A stretch of 64,000 nucleotides of DNA. It comes from CAYNNQ01 sp051748085 (GTDB lineage Bacteria > Desulfobacterota > Desulfovibrionia > Desulfovibrionales > Desulfonatronovibrionaceae). This document shows positions 25,798 through 34,050 of this stretch, piece by piece. The stretch is taken from positions 4,791 through 68,790 of the forward strand of contig JBNJHA010000007.1 of the NCBI GenBank assembly GCA_051748085.1, read 5' to 3'. Position 1 is the stretch's first letter; each line of letters opens with the position of its first letter. The notes under the pieces were generated by a model. The model was not told where the DNA came from and made no database searches. It saw only the letters and a program-made list of their open reading frames with translations. Both the position numbers and the translations under genes were made by a program.

Positions 25798-27435
25798 TCA
25801 GTCCTGTTTTTTCATCATCCACCATTGCTGGGCTATGGACAACACATTGTTGATCAGCCAGTAAACCACCAGTCCGGAGGGAAAACTCAGAAATATGAAC
25901 GTAAAAATAACCGGCATAAAAAGCATGATCTTGGCCTGAGTCGGATCTCCCGGCGATGGGGTCATTTTCTGCTGAATAAACATTGTCGCCCCCATGACTA
26001 GAGGGGTTATGTACAACGGATCCTTGGCTGAAAGATCGGCAAGCCAGACAATGTCCGTAAACGGCAAATAATAAATAAATGAAGCGTGTCTAAGTTCGAT
26101 CGCACTCAAAAGCGCCTGATAAAGAGCAATGAACACCGGAATCTGGACAAGCATGGGCAGACACCCTCCGGCCGGATTGACTTTATAGGTCTTGTACAGA
26201 CGCATCATCTCTTCATTCATCTTTTGCCGGTCACCCTTGTACTTTTCCTTGACCTTGGCCATCATCGGCTGGATTTTCTTCATCTTGTTCATCGACTTGT
26301 AGCTCTTCTGGGACAACGGCCAAAAGATAATCTTTATGATGATCGTCAAAATAATGATCGCGATGCCGTAATTGCCGGTATACTGGTAGAAAAATTTGAG
26401 TACCTGCATAAGCGGCTTGGCTATAATATCAAAAGCCGACCAGCCGTACTTCAGGGAAGCCACGAAATTATTGGGAACTTTTTCCAGCTGCGACTTTTTC
26501 TTGGGCCCCATATAATAAGTGCAGGTCATTTTCTGGGCGGAATTTTCAAAAATTTCCAGCTCCCGCGTAAGGGCCAGCCGATATATCCCGTCTTCGAGCC
26601 GAGCCTTGAAATACATGTCCGAAGAATCGGGAATGAGTCCAAGCAGAAAATAATTACTGGAAATTATGCCCCAGTCTACAGATTTCTCGGTTTGGATACC
26701 GATTTCCCGAAGATCGTCCTCGTCATCTTCCTCGTCTACTCCGTCCTTGTCCATGAACATGATCCGCGTCCGGTTATAGCGGTTATCGTCACCGGTCAGG
26801 GAAGGAGTTGAAAGGGCAAAGGCAAGCTCTCCGTCCATCCGTCTTCCAGCGGTATCGACAACTGTCAATTCTTCTTCGATCTGATAGGAGTCGCCCTTGA
26901 AAATAAGCTTGCGGATAAACTGCAGTCCATCCATTCGGCCGATGAATTCAAGAGACTTCTCTTCACCGGACTTTATATCCAGGTCATGCCCTTCAAAGGC
27001 CCATTTTCCCTTTGCCCAGGTTTGCTGCCTGTTCCAAATCAAGCCCATGGGGCCCTTGGACAGGGCTTTCGGGGTTATCAAGTCTACCTGCGGAGAATCC
27101 GACTCCATACTTTCTTTGTATTTCTTAAGCACAAAGTGCTTAACAATTCCGCCCTGGGAATTAAAGACAGCCTTGTAAAGCGGAGTTTCAATCCGAACCT
27201 CGCGTCCCGCATCCGGGACAAAATCATCCAATTGTTCAGCTGAACCCTGGCCGGCAGTCGACTCGCTTTGATCCCCGGAGCCGCCGGCTTGCCGTTGAAC
27301 GCCGGAGGGACTGGATTTTGTGTCCGAAGAATCCGGAGATTGCTGTACCGGAGGTACCGGAGGAAAAAGCACATTCCAGAATACCAGTACAATAATACAC
27401 AAACTTACTGCAAAAAATATACGTTTATTATCCAT
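25798..27435 (-). CDS. yidC: Membrane protein insertase YidC
   Basis: About 545 residues from ATG 27435 (MDNKRIFFAVSLCIIVLVFW, the standard Gram-negative YidC N-terminus); the longer frame to 27471 is rejected. A low-complexity Ser/Gln linker leads into the large periplasmic beta-super-sandwich domain, then five C-terminal membrane segments with NPAGGCLPMLVQIPVFIALY and the final IAQQWWMMKKQ. The first codons overlap the end of yidD by 8 bases, indicating coupling. Confidence 0.95.
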   Translation of the reverse strand: MDNKRIFFAVSLCIIVLVFWNVLFPPVPPVQQSPDSSDTKSSPSGVQRQAGGSGDQSESTAGQGSAEQLDDFVPDAGREVRIETPLYKAVFNSQGGIVKHFVLKKYKESMESDSPQVDLITPKALSKGPMGLIWNRQQTWAKGKWAFEGHDLDIKSGEEKSLEFIGRMDGLQFIRKLIFKGDSYQIEEELTVVDTAGRRMDGELAFALSTPSLTGDDNRYNRTRIMFMDKDGVDEEDDEDDLREIGIQTEKSVDWGIISSNYFLLGLIPDSSDMYFKARLEDGIYRLALTRELEIFENSAQKMTCTYYMGPKKKSQLEKVPNNFVASLKYGWSAFDIIAKPLMQVLKFFYQYTGNYGIAIIILTIIIKIIFWPLSQKSYKSMNKMKKIQPMMAKVKEKYKGDRQKMNEEMMRLYKTYKVNPAGGCLPMLVQIPVFIALYQALLSAIELRHASFIYYLPFTDIVWLADLSAKDPLYITPLVMGATMFIQQKMTPSPGDPTQAKIMLFMPVIFTFIFLSFPSGLVVYWLINNVLSIAQQWWMMKKQD

Positions 27436-27688
27436 GGGTTCTTTTAACTCCAAATAAAGATTTCCAGCCAAAATGCTCGGGCACCGGGTCTACTCCTCCC
27501 CTGCAAAGAGGATTGCACCTCAAAATGCGCAGAACGGCGAGAATAATGCCCGCGAGCGGGCCATGTTCATGAATGGCTTGTTCGGCATAGCTGGAGCAGG
27601 TGGGATAAAATCGACAACAGGGGGAATAAAAAGGCGAGATGCATGCACGATAACCCGCCAGAATAAGAAGGAAGATTTTTTTTACCAT
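27428..27688 (-). CDS. yidD: Membrane protein insertion efficiency factor YidD
   Basis: 86 residues with the family signature YRACISPFYSPCCRFYPTCSSYAEQAIHEHG, of which FYPTCSSYAEQAI is diagnostic, then RILRCNPLCRGGVDPVPEHF. It is a small amphipathic protein assisting YidC-dependent insertion. It lies directly upstream of yidC. Confidence 0.94.
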   Translation of the reverse strand: MVKKIFLLILAGYRACISPFYSPCCRFYPTCSSYAEQAIHEHGPLAGIILAVLRILRCNPLCRGGVDPVPEHFGWKSLFGVKRTHG

Positions 27689-27724
27689 TACCTTACGCCA
27701 CAGACTTCCAATCCGGCAGCCTTT

Positions 27725-27893
27725 TAGTTGGTTTCCATCCGAAATTTTAAAATTCTGGACAAGAAAGCAGCCGATTTAGGGTCCGGAAATGATATCTCAT
27801 ATCGTTTAACAAAAAATCCAAACAATTAAGCACAAGACGATCGCAAAACGCGACTAAACAATTGCCCGATTGATAAAGTTAAACGGAAAAAGT
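27725..27893. repeat. Degenerate copy of the TTTCCGGATGGAAA / TTTAACAA repeat
   Basis: Starts GGTTTCCATCCGAAATTTTA, continues with TCTGGACAAGAA, then CGTTTAACAAAAAATC, ACAATTAAGCACAAGACG, and ends AAACGGAAAAAGTCATTTCC. The block order matches 55008-55162 and 62386-62566 but many bases differ. It fills the space between yidD and rnpA. Confidence 0.5.
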
Positions 27894-27909
27894 CATTTCC
27901 GAATAAATA

Positions 27910-28428
27910 TTATTTATTAAAGCCATTTCTGCCGATCCGGGCGGTTATTCTGTCTAAAAGGGGAAGCAATTCATCCCGCACCAGATAATAATTCAACTCA
28001 GGAATCGGGGCCGCCCTTTTCACGACTACGACGATATCCGCTTCCAGGCCGATTTCGTGCTGATTTACTCGAAACACTTCTCGCACAAGCCGCTTTATTC
28101 GATTGCGCTTGACCGCATTCCCGGTTTTTCTGCTGGCTGCTATCCCCAGTCGCCAGTGTTGACCGGCTACCGGCAGGACAAAAACAATAAAATTGCGGGC
28201 CAAAAAACGCCGTCCCCTGGAATAACAGATTTGATAATCGGATCTGGACGTAATTTTGAACCCGCGGGGGAAAATCAGACTGACAGCCGTTTGCGGCCTT
28301 TGGCCCGGCGACGGCGCAATACTGCCCGCCCATTCCGTGTTCTGGAACGGACCAGAAATCCGTGTGTTCTTTTGCGTTTGATATTGCTCGGTTGATATGT
28401 CCTTTTCATTTCGATATCTCCTGTTCAA
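27910..28428 (-). CDS. rnpA: Ribonuclease P protein component, start ambiguous (frame nests rpmH)
   Basis: The RnpA body begins at LIFPRGFKITSRSDYQICYS and contains the signature RKTGNAVKRNRIKRLVREVF, giving about 122 residues. There is no ATG, GTG or TTG at the body start; the only nearby codon is a CTG that overlaps the rpmH TGA. The frame is open back to a TTG at 28428, preceded by TAGGA at a 7-base spacing, which gives 172 residues with rpmH wholly nested in another frame. That is the Thermus rnpA/rpmH arrangement. The coordinates given are for the nested reading; the alternative start is at about 28278. RNase P protein matures tRNA 5' ends. Confidence 0.85.
   Translation of the reverse strand: MNRRYRNEKDISTEQYQTQKNTRISGPFQNTEWAGSIAPSPGQRPQTAVSLIFPRGFKITSRSDYQICYSRGRRFLARNFIVFVLPVAGQHWRLGIAASRKTGNAVKRNRIKRLVREVFRVNQHEIGLEADIVVVVKRAAPIPELNYYLVRDELLPLLDRITARIGRNGFNK
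28275..28409 (-). CDS. rpmH: 50S ribosomal protein L34
   Basis: 44 residues: begins MKRTYQPSNIKRKRTHGFLV, ends RRAKGRKRLSV, and is perfectly typical. The ATG at 28409 has AGGAG nine bases upstream. It is too short for most ORF cut-offs. It lies inside the extended rnpA frame, and its TGA overlaps the CTG where the RnpA body begins. Confidence 0.97.
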   Translation of the reverse strand: MKRTYQPSNIKRKRTHGFLVRSRTRNGRAVLRRRRAKGRKRLSV

Positions 28429-28690
28429 TCTAATGTCCTAAAAAATTTACCTGATTCTCAAGGCCCGCGAAAAAAACAAATTCAGAGTATAATCTAAGAA
28501 TGTTAACGGGGCCCGGCGACTAAAATTTTATTCAATATACTTAAAAGATTCACGTGAACAGAAACGACTATTATTTCTGATCGGCAATGTCAAATATGAT
28601 TATGCGCGAAAAGAAATTGCCGACTTTAAAACTGCCCCGAATCCTTGAAGATATTGTTTACAAATCATATGTAGAAAATGCCTGTCCCGA

Positions 28691-29269
28691 CTAGCCCAAA
28701 TAAGCCATTATCCCCTTACGGATAATCATTACCGAAATTGAAGCCAAAAGCAGGCTGGCAAGTTTGGATATGACTTTGGAGCCGGTGGAACCAAGAATCT
28801 TGTGCAATGGTCTGGACATCCAAAAAACTATGCTCGCTAAAATTATATTGGCCGTAACCGCCAGGGTCGTGGAAACAAAGCCATGTTCACTCATAAGCAA
28901 AAGAGAAGTTGTCATCAGGGCAGGGCCGGCGATTAAAGGAACACCGAGAGGAACCGCCCCTACTTCTGCCGGGTTTATCCTTCTTCGAACCTTATCCGCA
29001 GAAATGATATCCGTGATTGACATAACCAAAAGCAAAATCCCTCCGGCGACCATAAAATCGGCAACGGTCAACCCGAGCAGGCGCAAAAGATAAGTGCCCC
29101 CGATTAAAAAAAGAATGGCCACCACAAGAGCGGTGACAAAAGATTGAATAATGACCCGCTTGAGTTCCTTCTGCCCCATGCCTTCGGTAAAAGTCATAAA
29201 CAGCGGCAAGATCCCCAATGGGTCCACCGCTACAAAGATCGGAACAAAACAGAGAAAAAATTCTTTCAT
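28691..29269 (-). CDS. MarC family integral membrane protein
   Basis: 192 residues with six hydrophobic segments. The family start FLCFVPIFVAVDPLGILPLF, VAGGILLLVMSITDI, VPLGVPLIAGPALMTTSLLL and the final ISVMIIRKGI fit MarC/UPF0056. The transported substrate of this family is not established; the old link to multiple antibiotic resistance is not supported for E. coli MarC. Confidence 0.9.
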   Translation of the reverse strand: MKEFFLCFVPIFVAVDPLGILPLFMTFTEGMGQKELKRVIIQSFVTALVVAILFLIGGTYLLRLLGLTVADFMVAGGILLLVMSITDIISADKVRRRINPAEVGAVPLGVPLIAGPALMTTSLLLMSEHGFVSTTLAVTANIILASIVFWMSRPLHKILGSTGSKVISKLASLLLASISVMIIRKGIMAYLG

Positions 29270-29293
29270 ACCATAACTCTGCTGACAAATTGA

Positions 29294-29390
29294 AACTATT
29301 CACCAAACTAATAATTCACCGCATTTTTTGCGTAAATTTGCGGCAGGCCGTAAACTTAAACTCGTAAAAAACCTGGAGAACAAATACCCG
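29294..29390. repeat. Family-2 repeat copy
   Basis: AACTATTCACCAAACTAATA, TTCACCGCATTTTTTGCGTA and AATTTGCGGCAGGCCG, ending CTGGAGAACAAATAC. The interior is shortened. It lies between marC and the small gene at 29528, on the upstream side of both. Confidence 0.6.
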
Positions 29391-29431
29391 AATGGAAACC
29401 AAAAAAATGGGCTCCAATCCGAAACAAACAG

Positions 29432-29458
29432 TTGACAAGCACTCAAACCGGCTATAGG
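29432..29458 (+). promoter_or_regulatory. Candidate sigma-70 promoter
   Basis: TTGACA at 29432-29437 and TATAGG at 29453-29458, with a 15-base spacer that is shorter than ideal. It is placed to drive the 65-codon gene at 29528. Confidence 0.35.
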
Positions 29459-29527
29459 TGGTTTCGTCCCCGGGAGGGGAAAATTTGAAAATCTACGGCA
29501 AACCAACTAAGCACAAAAGAGGAATCC

Positions 29528-29725
29528 ATGAGAGAAATTACCGCGTTTCTTGCAACCCAGCAAACAACGCGAAAAAAACATTCAAATCTGTATGCCTGGT
29601 CACGCAAACTGCGTCGCAAATGCCTGGACTACATGAAAACCCAGTCCGCATTGCTGGAAAAAAAGACCGTGATGGTTGGGCGTTATTATCAGGGGGTGCC
29701 TAAACCCGCCACCTGGAGTCGTTAG
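29528..29725 (+). CDS. Small basic protein of unknown function
   Basis: 65 residues, MREITAFLATQQTTRKKHSN to YYQGVPKPATWSR. ATG preceded by AGAGG at good spacing and followed, after 50 bases, by a strong terminator, so this is a self-contained transcription unit. The protein is basic, with an Arg/Lys-rich helix (AWSRKLRRKCLDYMKTQSAL). I do not recognise the family. Confidence 0.6.
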   Translation: MREITAFLATQQTTRKKHSNLYAWSRKLRRKCLDYMKTQSALLEKKTVMVGRYYQGVPKPATWSR

Positions 29726-29777
29726 CATCATCCTGGTCGCATTCGGTCCATTTTTCCGACCGTTCCGACAAACTGCA

Positions 29778-29808
29778 AGACCCGCTGAAAAAGCGGGTCT
29801 TTTTTTAC
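29778..29808 (+). terminator. Rho-independent terminator
   Basis: AGACCCGCT, loop GAAAA, AGCGGGTCT, then seven T residues. It ends the small gene at 29528-29725. Confidence 0.9.
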
Positions 29809-29946
29809 TTTAATACCAGTACAACAGCCGCCATTCCGCTTATATCTACAAACCCGATCCGGTTGTTTCGAGATCTTTCAGCAGACTGAAGCCTGACTCG
29901 GAAAACGGAAAAAACACAGAACAAAAAAATTGGCAAACAGACACAT

Positions 29947-30783
29947 TCAAATTACCAATTCCTGATCCTGCGCAACGGCGAAACATTCAACCTTTGGATT
30001 CAATGTCCGCAGTTCATCCCTGGCCTCCCGTTCCATTTTAAAAATATCACTGTCCTGTCGATCCTGGTTGTGATGAAACAGACCCAGACGGGCAACCCCG
30101 GCTTTTGCTGCCAGAGCGATGGCGTCCGTGGCGCGGGAATGTCCCCAGGTTCTGGTCATTGAATAATCCTCGACAGTGAACTCGGCATCATGGACCAAAA
30201 GATCCGCCTTTTTGCAAAAATCAGCATAGCCGGAAAATTCCAATCCTCCCCTGTGCCTGAAATCCAGTTCATTATCCGTAAGGAAAACAAATTTTTTATC
30301 CTGCTCGCGAAAACTGAAACCAACGCCTAGATTGGGATGGGACAAGGGCACCGGACTAATGCGCATCCCGGAAATCTGTACTTCGTCTCTGCATTGAATA
30401 TAGTTGATGTCGGCTTTGAGGTCCTGCGCGCGAACCGGAAAATGAGGCGCCTTGAAGACATCAAAAAGCAGTTCGCGCACATTTCCCTGCCAGCGGGGAT
30501 AACCGTAGAGCAATATCTCGATTTTTTCGTCATGCAGTAATTTCAAAAAAGGAAATCCGATTATATGGTCCCAATGCGTATGGGTCAGAAACAGGTGGAT
30601 CCGGGATATACCGGACTGCAGAAGGCTGTTTCCCAGCCTGCGCAAGCCCGAACCACAGTCGACAATAATCAAATCGTTTGAGGCGTTACGTACCTCCAGA
30701 CATGGAGTATCTCCTCCAAAATGTGTGTACTCCGGACCCGAAACAGGAACCGAACCCCGTACTCCCCAAAATTTTATATACAT
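29947..30783 (-). CDS. Metallo-beta-lactamase fold hydrolase
   Basis: 278 residues. The start MYIKFWGVRGSVPVSGPEYT and HFGGDTPCLEV are typical of a ribonuclease Z/phosphodiesterase-like MBL subgroup. Metal ligands are H68, H70, D72 and H73 in LTHTHWDHI; further His/Asp residues lie in LSHPNLG, LVHDAEF and LGLFHHNQDR. The substrate is unknown. In Desulfovibrionales similar proteins are often annotated only as MBL fold hydrolases, sometimes attached to signalling proteins. Confidence 0.85.
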   Translation of the reverse strand: MYIKFWGVRGSVPVSGPEYTHFGGDTPCLEVRNASNDLIIVDCGSGLRRLGNSLLQSGISRIHLFLTHTHWDHIIGFPFLKLLHDEKIEILLYGYPRWQGNVRELLFDVFKAPHFPVRAQDLKADINYIQCRDEVQISGMRISPVPLSHPNLGVGFSFREQDKKFVFLTDNELDFRHRGGLEFSGYADFCKKADLLVHDAEFTVEDYSMTRTWGHSRATDAIALAAKAGVARLGLFHHNQDRQDSDIFKMEREARDELRTLNPKVECFAVAQDQELVI

Positions 30784-30881
30784 CGACTCTATTCCATCAT
30801 TTTATAAACTACCCACTGAATTTTGATTTCATACTTTAGTAATCTTGGCAATACTTTGCTTATTACAAAAAAGGAAACTCG

Positions 30882-30975
30882 GCATTGCGTGTAGATTTTA
30901 TTCGATTGAATATTTCCGAATCAAAAGGATCAGGAAAATAAAACCCAAAAATCCATACCTTTCGTCGAAGAGCCT
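30882..30975. repeat. Family-1 repeat, truncated copy d
   Basis: GTGTAGATTTTATTCGATTG joins almost directly to AATCAAAAGGATCAGGAAAA and ends CGTCGAAGAGCC. The outer arms are kept and the centre is lost. It lies between nrdD and the MBL gene. Confidence 0.7.
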
Positions 30976-31018
30976 GAAAAAATTTTTGAAAAAGGGAAAC
31001 TGCCGGGCGAAAAAAAAA

Positions 31019-33070
31019 TTAATCGGCCACCGGATCGAAAACCCTGCGTTCCTGATACTCAGCCTGTTTTCCTTTATTCCATCTGGAAACCGGACGATAA
31101 TAGCCAACAACACGCGTGTACACTTCCGCGTCCTGACCGCAATGCGGGCAGCTAAAGTGTTCGCCGCGCAGATAACCATGTTCTTTGCAGATAGAAAAAG
31201 TCGGAGTTATCGAAATATAGGGCAACTTGGTCTGGCGCATGGCCTTAACTATATAAGACTGCAAGGCCTTTTCATCCGCCGCGGCCTCTCCGAGAAAGGT
31301 ATGAAAGACAGTCCCGCCCGTATACAAAGTCTGTAATTGATCCTGATGCTCCAGTGCGTAAAAGACGTCCGAAGAAATACCCACGGGCAGGGCGGTTGAA
31401 TTCGTATAGTACGGAACGCCATTTCCTGAAGTGGCTATACCCGCGTAAAGAGCCTTGTCTATTTTGGCCAGCCTGTAGCTGGTGCCCTCGGCCGGAGTGG
31501 CTTCAAGGTTGTACAAATTCCCGGTTTCTTCCTGAAAACCGATGGTCAGCTGGCGCAAATGATTGAGGGCTCGACGCATCAAGCGCAACCCGGCATCGGA
31601 ATCTATCCCCTTGCCCAGGAGATTGAGGCAGGCTTCATGTCCGCCGATAAGCCCTATTGTACTGAAGTGCCCCCGCAGGCCGTTTTTCAAGTATCGGCTG
31701 GAAAACGGAAACAACCCTATTTCCATGTTATTGGCGATTACCTTGCGTTTGTATTCCAGAGAATCCTTGGCCAGACTCGCGTATTCAGTCAAAAGATCCA
31801 GAAAATCCTCCTCCCCCTGGGCCAGAAAAGCCAACTTGGGGAGATTGAGAGTTACAACGCCGATGGATCCGGTAAGATCTCCCGCACCGAACAGTCCCCC
31901 GGTCCTTTTTTTGAGTTCCCTAAGATCCATCTGCAGACGACAGCACATGGAGCGGACATCTTCCGGAGAAAGATCGGAATTTATAAAATTCTGAAAATAG
32001 GGAACCCCGTATTTGGCCGTGAGCTTCAAAAGCAACTTTCCCACTTCTCCATCCCAGGGAAAATCTTCGGTAATATTATAAGTAGGGATAGGAAAAGAAA
32101 AAATGCGTCCATGGTAGTCCCCTTCAAGCATCACTTCCAGAAATGCCCGGTTGATCATTTCCATTTCCGGACTGAAATCAGCGTAGGAGTCATCAGTAAT
32201 TTCCCCGCCGCGGATCACGCCTTCTTTGGCAATATGCTTTGGAGGGACAAGATCGAATGTCAGATTGGTAAACGGACTTTGTCCGCCCCATCTGGAAGTT
32301 GTATTCAGGTTAAACACAAACTTCTGAACAGCCTGGCGCACTTCGGAATAGGACAACCCGTCGTAGCGGATAAACGGAGCCAGATATGTATCCACATTGT
32401 TAAAGGCCTGCGCTCCGGCCCATTCATTCTGCAATGTTCCCAGGAAATTGACCATCTGCCCCAGAGCTGATGAAAAATGTTTCGCCGGGCCGGAAGAACA
32501 ACGCCCGGCCAGATTAAAACCTTCCAGAAGCAGATCGCGCAGGCTCCATCCGGCGCAGTATCCGGCCAAACCGAAGGAGAGATCATGGACATGAAAATAT
32601 CCGTGTTCATGCGCCTGACGCACCTCTTCGGGATACTTTTCCAGCGTGTATCGGGCCTGAACGGATCCGGACAAATGAAGCATGAGCCCTTGAAAGGAAT
32701 GGCTCATATTGGCGTTTTCATTCACCCGCCAGTCGGACTTGTTCATATAACTGTCAATGGTATCCGTGATGTCCAGAAAGACTTCCTTTTGACTTCTGAA
32801 TTCCCGTCTCTTTTCCCGGTACAAAATATATTTTTTGGCCACATCATACAGCCGGGATTCCATTAAAACCATCTCGACCATGTCCTGAACTTTTTCCTGT
32901 TCCGGAACATCATAGCCGGACAATTTCTGTTCCACTTTTTTAGCAAGTCTTTTGGAAAGCAGCGGATCCTTGATGCCGCTGGCATTCAAAGCCTTCAACA
33001 CCGCCTGAGCTATCCGCTCTGTGGACCAGGTTTCCAGACATCCGTCTCTTTTCTTTATCTGCTTAGGCAT
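31019..33070 (-). CDS. nrdD: Anaerobic (class III) ribonucleoside-triphosphate reductase
   Basis: 683 residues. An N-terminal ATP-cone (KKRDGCLETWSTERIAQAVL), the ten-stranded barrel core, a zinc-binding segment (FSCPHCGQD) and the C-terminal glycyl-radical motif RVVGYYRPVSRW, with Gly656 as the radical site. It makes dNTPs without oxygen and without B12. The start overlaps the nrdG end by 16 bases. Together with nrdG it lies downstream of a cobalamin riboswitch, so expression is expected to fall when adenosylcobalamin is plentiful. Confidence 0.96.
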   Translation of the reverse strand: MPKQIKKRDGCLETWSTERIAQAVLKALNASGIKDPLLSKRLAKKVEQKLSGYDVPEQEKVQDMVEMVLMESRLYDVAKKYILYREKRREFRSQKEVFLDITDTIDSYMNKSDWRVNENANMSHSFQGLMLHLSGSVQARYTLEKYPEEVRQAHEHGYFHVHDLSFGLAGYCAGWSLRDLLLEGFNLAGRCSSGPAKHFSSALGQMVNFLGTLQNEWAGAQAFNNVDTYLAPFIRYDGLSYSEVRQAVQKFVFNLNTTSRWGGQSPFTNLTFDLVPPKHIAKEGVIRGGEITDDSYADFSPEMEMINRAFLEVMLEGDYHGRIFSFPIPTYNITEDFPWDGEVGKLLLKLTAKYGVPYFQNFINSDLSPEDVRSMCCRLQMDLRELKKRTGGLFGAGDLTGSIGVVTLNLPKLAFLAQGEEDFLDLLTEYASLAKDSLEYKRKVIANNMEIGLFPFSSRYLKNGLRGHFSTIGLIGGHEACLNLLGKGIDSDAGLRLMRRALNHLRQLTIGFQEETGNLYNLEATPAEGTSYRLAKIDKALYAGIATSGNGVPYYTNSTALPVGISSDVFYALEHQDQLQTLYTGGTVFHTFLGEAAADEKALQSYIVKAMRQTKLPYISITPTFSICKEHGYLRGEHFSCPHCGQDAEVYTRVVGYYRPVSRWNKGKQAEYQERRVFDPVAD

Positions 33071-33750
33071 TCTTCCTCCTGTACGTTGACCGAGTCGGCC
33101 TTGTTTATACTTTCTTCATTGTCCGCACCTGGCGGTATATAGTCCTGAAAATGTACTTGCTGCCCCGGGGGTGTATAAGCGGCCACCAGTTCAAGATCCG
33201 TCTCGGACAATGCGGGGACTTTCGTGCACCGGAAATAGAATTTCTCCGGCCTGGTGGACGCCATGTCAAAAACAGTCTCCAGACGTTTCCTGGCTTCGCC
33301 CGAACCAACCCGGCCGCCGGTGAGCGCGGGGTACTTGTCCCAGGGGCCTTTTATATCCACGGCAATCATATCAGCCAAATTCTCATTCAGCACCTGTTTT
33401 ACTACCTGCGGACGCATCCCGTTGGTATCCATTTTCAAATCCAGGTCGATTGCACGAAGATCATCCAGAATGTGCAAAAATCCGGACAGAATAGTTACTT
33501 CGCCGCCGGTCAAGACAATACCATCCAGCCAGTTAAGACGCGCTGATACGGTTTTTAAGACCTGTTTTGCATCCATGGGCTTAACCGCTCCAGGATACCA
33601 GGCCAGACGGGAGTTATGACAGGTCGGGCAACGCAAATTGCAACCTCCGAAAAAAAGGACACAACTGATTCTTCCCGGCCAGTCGCACATGCTCATGGGC
33701 TCAAACCCACGCAGCATATGCCACGATGACGTACTGATTTTTAATGACAT
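33055..33750 (-). CDS. nrdG: Anaerobic ribonucleotide reductase activating protein (radical SAM)
   Basis: Up to 231 residues from ATG 33750; the ATG at 33717 (MLRGFEPMSMCDWPGRIS) is the more family-like start, and the ORF extending to 33864 runs into the riboswitch and is rejected. The radical SAM cluster is CNLRCPTCHN, followed by GIVLTGGEVTI. It generates the glycyl radical in NrdD using S-adenosylmethionine. It is the first gene of the nrdGD operon, translationally overlapped with nrdD. Confidence 0.93.
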   Translation of the reverse strand: MSLKISTSSWHMLRGFEPMSMCDWPGRISCVLFFGGCNLRCPTCHNSRLAWYPGAVKPMDAKQVLKTVSARLNWLDGIVLTGGEVTILSGFLHILDDLRAIDLDLKMDTNGMRPQVVKQVLNENLADMIAVDIKGPWDKYPALTGGRVGSGEARKRLETVFDMASTRPEKFYFRCTKVPALSETDLELVAAYTPPGQQVHFQDYIPPGADNEESINKADSVNVQEEECLSR

Positions 33751-33804
33751 TGCAATTACCAATGTTAAGGACCGCTTGAAACGCATCCGCGTGCGCTTGA
33801 AGCA

Positions 33805-34050
33805 TAGCGTGTCTTCAGGCAGGTCTTCTGGCTCATTCCTTTTTTTCACCTTCCCGTCCGGCACTCATTTTTTTGTTTCTCTTAGAAAGTCATCGGCTGA
33901 ATCTTTATGCCCAAGATAAGCAGCCAAAAAACTTTTCCCCCAAAAATTGAGTGCCGGACAGTGGATCTTGAAAAAATACACGGAATTTACAGCGGCGGGA
34001 CCGCCCCGGAATCACACCGGAGTTCCCTTTTAAGGCCCGGGGGCCGCCCG
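33805..34050 (-). ncRNA. Cobalamin (adenosylcobalamin) riboswitch upstream of nrdGD
   Basis: On the minus strand the core reads AAAAGGGAACTCCGGTGTGA, TTCCGGGGCGGTCCCGCC and GCTGTAA (34033 down to ~33986), the standard 5' half with GGGAA, CGGTG and the CCGCTGTAA box. The 3' half has GAGCCAGAAGACCTGCCTG (33832 down to ~33813), matching the CAGxxGACCTGCC conserved block. Between them lies an unusually long arm whose ends, GTCCGGCACTCA and TGAGTGCCGGAC, pair. The nrdG start follows ~55 bases downstream, so regulation may act on translation or by early termination; no obvious terminator was seen. Confidence 0.9.

Noticed and set aside
26086..26811. 241-codon open frame antisense to yidC
   Set aside because: Shadow frame of a clear YidC.
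28429..28690. Replication origin or dnaA upstream of rpmH
   Set aside because: The upstream neighbour is marC; no DnaA-box cluster or dnaA gene is visible.
31559..32470. 303-codon open frame antisense to nrdD
   Set aside because: Shadow frame; nrdD is certain from its glycyl-radical and ATP-cone motifs.
33751..33919. N-terminal extension of nrdG and opposite-strand open frames
   Set aside because: The region is explained by the cobalamin riboswitch, whose conserved boxes are clear.
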